Below are positions 60,239 through 64,000 of a stretch of DNA of 64,000 nt, one piece after another. Numbering within the stretch: the first letter of the stretch is position 1; each line of letters starts with the position of its first letter. Source of the DNA: Streptomyces ureilyticus (GTDB lineage Bacteria > Actinomycetota > Actinomycetes > Streptomycetales > Streptomycetaceae); the NCBI RefSeq assembly GCF_011045025.1, contig NZ_JAAKZX010000011.1, positions 1-64,000 of the forward strand, in the 5' to 3' direction. The position numbers and the translations under genes were made by a program. Under the pieces are notes generated by a model. The model saw nothing but the letters and a program-made list of their open reading frames with translations. It made no database searches and was not told the DNA's origin.

Positions 60239-60883
60239 GGCCCGGCGCAGGAAGCGCGGGCTGTCGATCTTCCGGCCGTTGGACAGGACCGCGAAGGCGG
60301 ACAGGCCAAGGTCGATACCTGCCTCTGCGTCCACCTCGGGGAGGGTGTCCGGCTCGGTGTCTACGACGAAGCTGAGGAAGTACCGGCCGGAGCTGTCCTT
60401 GGTGACGGTCAGAGAGGTGGGTGCGGCCGGCAGGCGGCGGGACCACTTGACTTTGAGGTTGCCGACCTTGGCCACGTACACCGTGCCGTTCTCCTTCAGA
60501 GAGAAGGCGTTGGTGTTGAGGCGGATCGACTGCCGGATGTCCTTCTTCGATTTGTAGCGGGGCGGGCCGGCCTTGCGGCCCTGCCGCTTGCCCAGAATCG
60601 AGTCAAAGAAGTTCTTGTAGGCGGTGTCCAGGTCCCGCAGGGACTGTTGCAGGACGACCGCCGACACGTCGGCGAGCCAGGCTCGTTCCTCGGTGCGCTT
60701 GGCCTGAGTGATGCGAAGCCGGGACAAATCCGCCGACTTCACATACGGCAGCCCTGCCGCGTGCGCTTGCTTGCGGTCGCGCAGGCAGTCGTTCCACACC
60801 ACGCGGGCGCACCCGAACGCACTGGCCAGCGCACGGCGCTGGGTGGCGTCCGGGTAGGCCCGGTAGTTGTAGCGGAGCTGCAC
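60239..60883 (-). pseudogene. tnpB: N-terminal half of split TnpB
   Basis: From GTG 60883 (VQLRYNYRAYPDATQRRALASAFGCARVVWN) the frame encodes 215 residues up to the junction at ...SPRFLRRA. It holds the N-terminal recognition/wedge region and the RuvC-I Asp at residue 191 (GIDLGLSAFAVLSNG). Translation would continue into the insert for four more codons and stop at 60224. Joined to the C-terminal half it would make about 414 residues, a normal TnpB length. The start is 27 bp from the divergent tnpA start. Confidence 0.88.
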
Positions 60884-60910
60884 GCCCAAGATCCTACTAC
60901 GATTGGTCTC

Positions 60911-61327
60911 ATGGATGAGCAGGACGACTACAGACGTGGCAGGCACGTTGTTTCGGCGATGCATGTGCACTTGGTCTTCGTGACGAAGAACCGGCGTGGA
61001 GTCTTCAATGACGAGATGTTGACGCGCTGCGAAGAGGTCATGCGCAAGGTCTGCGAGGACTTCGAGGCGGAGCTGAAGGAGTTCAACGGCGAACGCGATC
61101 ACGTCCACCTGTTGGTGCACTACCCGCCCAAGGTCGCCGTCTCGAAGCTGGTCAACAGCCTCAAGGGCGTCTCCGCCCGCCGGATACGCCAGGAGTTCAC
61201 CGGCCGGATCAACCGCGCCCTCATGCACGGGCACCTGTGGTCGCCCTCATATTTCTCCGCATCGTGCGGCGGAGCACCGTTGGCGATCGTCCGCCAGTAC
61301 ATCGAGCAGCAACAACGTCCGCTCTAA
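60911..61327 (+). CDS. tnpA: IS200/IS605 Y1 transposase TnpA
   Basis: A 138-residue HUH single-strand transposase, full length. The first metal-site region is MHVHLVFVTKNRRGVF, the HUH motif is HVHLLVHYPP, and the catalytic Tyr is in VRQYIEQQ. It excises and inserts the element as single-stranded DNA using the end hairpins. The stop codon lies in the tnpA-side hairpin. It appears intact, so the composite element might still be mobilised if its ends are functional. Confidence 0.93.
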   Translation: MDEQDDYRRGRHVVSAMHVHLVFVTKNRRGVFNDEMLTRCEEVMRKVCEDFEAELKEFNGERDHVHLLVHYPPKVAVSKLVNSLKGVSARRIRQEFTGRINRALMHGHLWSPSYFSASCGGAPLAIVRQYIEQQQRPL

Positions 61328-61342
61328 CGCGCACGTCAGAGC
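61321..61342. repeat. IS605 end hairpin on the tnpA side
   Basis: GCTCTAACG (61321-61329) and CGTCAGAGC (61334-61342) pair with one G-T wobble around a 4-nt loop. It contains the tnpA stop. It fits a left-end subterminal hairpin; the element boundary is probably a few bases further right. Confidence 0.6.
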
Positions 61343-61491
61343 AGCCTAATACTCCAGCTGTAGACCGTGATCTTGCTGGTGGGGCTGGTCCGAGAAACGG
61401 GTGCGTCCACCGTTGATCACCGTGAGGTACGTGGTCTGACGACGAGATGGTGGCCGCTGGCCACAGCGCAGATCCCGCATGTCGCTGACAA

Positions 61492-61522
61492 GGGGTCCGG
61501 ACCTGCCCTCTGACCGGACCCC
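61492..61522 (-). terminator. Terminator after GNAT gene
   Basis: A 9-bp perfect stem GGGGTCCGG/CCGGACCCC (61492-61500 with 61514-61522) and 13-nt loop, 21 bp past the stop of the minus-strand GNAT gene. Confidence 0.75.
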
Positions 61523-61542
61523 TCAGCGCGTGCTACTCCTCG

Positions 61543-62442
61543 CTAGGCCGCGTGGCCCGCCGGGTGGAAGTTGATGCGTTCACTGATGACGGGGAAGCCG
61601 GCCTTGGCAAAGTTCGCGGCCATGGGGAAGTTGCCCTGGTCCGTCGCTCCGCTGATGAACTCCGCGCCCTGCTCGACGAGGAGGTGGGTGCACTCCGCGA
61701 GGAGGTCGTAGGCGTAGCCGCGACCGCGCTGTTCCGGGACGACTCCGATGAAGCCGATGGTCGGGCCGGAGGGGTTGTGGGCCGGGATGTGGATGCCGGC
61801 CAGGTCGCCTTCCGGCGTGTGCGCGATCTGCCACCACTCCCGTGGGGAGGGGCACCAGTGGAAGAAGTCGAGTTCCTCCTGGGCGGCCTGGTCGAGGCCG
61901 CCCTCCTCGATGGCCCTGAGCGCGTGGGCGTCCAGGGTCACGGAGTGGATGCGGCGCAACGCGTCGAAGAACACGGTGTCGTCGGGTTCGGCGCTGAAGC
62001 GCAGGCGTCCGGGCCGCTCGGGCAGACCTCGCTGCGGGGTCCAGCGGTACAGGAAGCGTTCCACCAGGAGTTCGTACCCTGCGGCTCGTGCGGCGGCGAA
62101 GCGCGCCTCGGCGGCGGCGCGCAGGTCGGTCTTTTCCCGCCAGCCGCCGGGCAGGTTGATCTCGAGTTCGACCTGCCAGGGAGCGGAGCGCAGGAGCTCG
62201 GCCCCGGCCTCCTCCTCGCCCTCGGCCACGTCGAACCAGTTGATGTTGACGGGCTCCGAGTCGTCGGGGCCGCCCCACCACGCGCCGCGTGCGACGACCT
62301 CGCCGTCGCGCAGGGCGACGCGCTTCCAGTCGGGGCGGAACCGGGTACGCCGATGGCCTTCACGGGCGCCCAGGGCGTCGGGGAGTGCGTCGAAGAGATG
62401 AGCGTCGCTCGCGGAGAGCGCGCGGATGACCGCGTCGGTCAT
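61543..62442 (-). CDS. GNAT-family acetyltransferase
   Basis: A 299-residue two-module GNAT protein. The first half is a degenerate GNAT-like domain (VIRALSASDAHLFDALPDAL ... RVALRDGEVVARGAWW). The second has the acetyl-CoA loop VVPEQRGRGYAYDLLAECTHLL and the ending ATDQGNFPMAANFAKAGFPVISERINFHP. Substrate unknown. It stands between the IS605-type element and the IS701 element. Confidence 0.85.
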   Translation of the reverse strand: MTDAVIRALSASDAHLFDALPDALGAREGHRRTRFRPDWKRVALRDGEVVARGAWWGGPDDSEPVNINWFDVAEGEEEAGAELLRSAPWQVELEINLPGGWREKTDLRAAAEARFAAARAAGYELLVERFLYRWTPQRGLPERPGRLRFSAEPDDTVFFDALRRIHSVTLDAHALRAIEEGGLDQAAQEELDFFHWCPSPREWWQIAHTPEGDLAGIHIPAHNPSGPTIGFIGVVPEQRGRGYAYDLLAECTHLLVEQGAEFISGATDQGNFPMAANFAKAGFPVISERINFHPAGHAA

Positions 62443-62742
62443 GGATTCCTCCGGGATACAGGCTGCTTGGAGCGCTCCCGGTCAGAACTCACGAACCACG
62501 CCGGGACAGCGGAAAGAGGGAGCGCTGGAAAGGTGTGGACCGCACGGCACTCGCCTCCTTCCATCCATCTCAGGGCGTGGAGCCACACACTAAGTGATCT
62601 ACCGCGGGCCCGTCCACGGATTTCCTTACGCCCTGACCCGCGATTGATGTGGTCAAGCGTTCCCGTGGCGGTTGAGTTCGAGCGCCATGCCATGCACCGG
62701 ATTCCCCGGGCCATGCACGGCCCAGCGGGACTTCGCCAGCGT
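62443..62742. other. 300-bp region without a supported gene
   Basis: Upstream of the GNAT gene and downstream of the SUKH-like remnant. Minus-strand frames are open but have no recognisable product. The sequence probably holds the GNAT promoter and flanking DNA of the disrupted SUKH-like gene. Confidence 0.4.
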
Positions 62743-62899
62743 TCACCAGCCCAGCAGATCCATGGACCTCCGGCCGAGCCAGTCCGCGAACGACGCAGCT
62801 CGGCGGCCGTCCAGGTTCAGTGGCAGGACCTGGTCGCAGGTGGCCCGGGCGTCGAACCACATCGTGCCCCGGTGCGGGCCAGTGACAATGAGGCCACCG
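62743..62899 (-). pseudogene. C-terminal remnant of a SUKH (SMI1/KNR4)-like gene
   Basis: About 52 residues, GGLIVTGPHRGTMWFDARATCDQVLPLNLDGRRAASFADWLGRR and SMDLLGW, then a stop. The GP-x-RG-x-(M/V)WFD and SFADWL features are those of the last part of SUKH-family proteins, often immunity proteins to toxins. The upstream part is missing, because an IS701-type transposase gene begins 15 bp away on the other strand. Most likely the IS truncated it. Confidence 0.55.
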
Positions 62900-62913
62900 G
62901 TGATCATCGGTGT

Positions 62914-64000
62914 GTGAAGACAGAAGATCAGTCGGTGGCCGCAGGTCACAGCATAGATCCTGCCCGCTGGCAGGAAGCGTTCGAGGTCCTGATGGGCCGT
63001 ATTGCGGGACGGTTCGCGCGGGTGGAACCACGGCGCCGGGCACGGGCGTTCGTGCTCGGGTTATTGTCGGACCTGCCGCGCAAGAACTGCTGGACGCTTG
63101 CCGAGCATGCCGGGGACGCGACCCCGTACGGTCTGCAGCACCTGCTGTCGAGGGCCAGGTGGGACGCGGACGCGGTACGCGATGACATCCGCGACTTCGT
63201 CGTCGAGCACCTGCACCACGAGGATGCGGTGCTGGTCGTGGACGAGACCGGCGACCTGAAGAAGGGCACGCACACGGTGGGCGTGCAGCGCCAGTACACC
63301 GGCACCGCCGGACGCATCGAGAACAGCCAGGTCGCCGTCTACCTCGCGTACTCCACCCCGCTCGGACACGCGGCCATCGACCGGGAGCTGTATCTCCCGC
63401 GCTCCTGGACCGAGGACACCGCCCGCTGCCGGGCCGCCGGAATCCCCGACAGCGTCGCCTTCGCCACGAAACCCGCCCTCGCCGCACGCATGATCGGCCG
63501 AGCACTGGACGCCGGGGTCCCTGCATCCTGGGTGGCCGGCGACGAAGTCTACGGAGGCAACCCGCACCTGCGAACCGAGCTGGAGAAACGGCAGGTCGGC
63601 TACGTACTTGCCGTCGCCTGCGACCACCGGATCACCACCCGGGCGGGCAAGTTCCGAGCCGACGCCCTGGTCAAGAAGCTGCCGAAGCGGGCCTGGCAGA
63701 AGCTATCCGCCGGCGTCGGAGCCACGGGGCACCGCTTCTACGACTGGGCCCTGGCCGACATCGCCGACGACCGGCCCGGCCACCATCAGCTGCTCGTCCG
63801 CCGCAACCGACGAACCCGTGAACTCGCCTTTTACCGCTGTTACTCACCGAAACAAGTTCCGCTGTCCACCCTGGTGCAGGTCGCCGGACGCCGATGGACC
63901 GTCGAGGAGACCTTCCAGTCCGGCAAGGGCCTGGCCGGACTGGACGAACACCAGGTCCAGCGCTGGGCGTCCTGGCACCGCTGGGTCACCCTCGCGATGC
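62914..64000 (+). CDS. IS701-family DDE transposase, 3' end beyond window
   Basis: Open from GTG 62914 (VKTEDQSVAAGHSIDPARWQEAFEVLMGRIAGRF) to the window end, 362 codons. The DDE triad can be read as Asp in VLVVDETGDLKKG, Asp in WVAGDEVYGGNP, and Glu in WTVEETFQSGKGLAGLDEHQVQRW. An N-terminal helical domain (RRRARAFVLGLLSDLPRKNCWTLAEHAGDATPYGLQHLLSRARWD) matches IS701-type enzymes. There are no internal stops, so it may be functional. Terminal inverted repeats could not be defined from one end. Confidence 0.85.
   Translation, partial: MKTEDQSVAAGHSIDPARWQEAFEVLMGRIAGRFARVEPRRRARAFVLGLLSDLPRKNCWTLAEHAGDATPYGLQHLLSRARWDADAVRDDIRDFVVEHLHHEDAVLVVDETGDLKKGTHTVGVQRQYTGTAGRIENSQVAVYLAYSTPLGHAAIDRELYLPRSWTEDTARCRAAGIPDSVAFATKPALAARMIGRALDAGVPASWVAGDEVYGGNPHLRTELEKRQVGYVLAVACDHRITTRAGKFRADALVKKLPKRAWQKLSAGVGATGHRFYDWALADIADDRPGHHQLLVRRNRRTRELAFYRCYSPKQVPLSTLVQVAGRRWTVEETFQSGKGLAGLDEHQVQRWASWHRWVTLAM

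Larger units (their letters stand above)
55707..61342. mobile_element. IS200/IS605-type element interrupted by a Tn554-like element
   Basis: Divergent tnpA (plus strand) and split tnpB (minus strand) lie between two subterminal hairpins: 55717-55738 on the tnpB side, with a TCAAG-like end at 55707-55711, and 61321-61342 on the tnpA side. Without the 3914-bp insertion (3907 bp plus one 7-bp repeat) the element is about 1.7 kb, the normal size for this family. The exact tnpA-side end is not fixed, because IS605 elements make no target duplication. Confidence 0.8.

Noticed and set aside
55725-60883. The split RuvC protein as a Cas12 effector
   Set aside because: Length, zinc ribbon, the adjacent Y1 transposase and end hairpins all fit IS605 TnpB. 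No CRISPR repeats or cas genes are present.

Overview
This window is a piece of a high-GC actinobacterial chromosome, almost certainly Streptomyces. The evidence is the extreme third-position GC, frequent GTG/TTG starts, a 137-residue SsgB sporulation protein, a phosphatidylinositol (PI)/PI-mannoside lipid cluster, Tat-exported enzymes, and a gene order that resembles the S. coelicolor core region from about SCO1520 to SCO1570 as I remember it (thrS, ssgB, a cobalamin cluster, glpQ1).

Left part, 0-14 kb: a compact minus-strand operon makes PI and PI-mannosides (pgsA, acyltransferase, PimA-type mannosyltransferase; GTGA stop/start overlaps). It is divergent from an EF-G2-like GTPase and a large membrane protein. 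Then follow a HIT hydrolase, thrS, a two-gene unit containing a DUF4365 protein, a DEDDh exonuclease and a tRNA-Val(CAC). 14-21 kb: a probable plant-polysaccharide (rhamnogalacturonan) uptake and breakdown operon made of solute-binding lipoprotein, two CUT1 permeases, a YesL-like protein and a Tat-exported YetA/PcRGLX-like lyase, with LacI-type operator candidates upstream and no ATPase gene. 22-29 kb: a second tRNA-Val(CAC), a PGPGW membrane protein, ssgB, a CGNR zinc-finger protein, a DsbA-like protein, a GNAT protein, pabC-pabB for folate, and a five-gene tRNA array (Gly-Cys-Val-Val-Val).

Middle, 29-45 kb: small conserved proteins, an APH-family protein, a Ser/Thr kinase, a TrmH-type methyltransferase, and a corrinoid/siroheme group (CysG-like, a BluB-CobT fusion with a very long disordered N-terminus, CobL-like CbiET). 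Next come GNAT proteins, membrane proteins, a sigma factor, glpQ1 with a PHO-box candidate, and a PlsC-type acyltransferase. 45-55.7 kb: histidine kinase/response regulator, HtrA-like protease, a MoxR-DUF58-VWA cassette, a TetR-controlled DHA2 drug exporter with a clear palindromic operator, and an aldo/keto reductase.

Right part, 55.7-64 kb, is the accessory region. An IS200/IS605-type element (Y1 transposase tnpA plus divergent tnpB) has its tnpB gene split by a 3.9-kb element carrying only three overlapping genes: two tyrosine recombinases and a small third protein, the Tn554 TnpA-TnpB-TnpC layout. Removing the insert and one copy of a 7-bp repeat restores the tnpB reading frame. Beyond it lie a GNAT gene, the remains of a SUKH-like gene, and an IS701-family transposase that runs off the window end. 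The nested element is the most notable object here; I see no CRISPR array.
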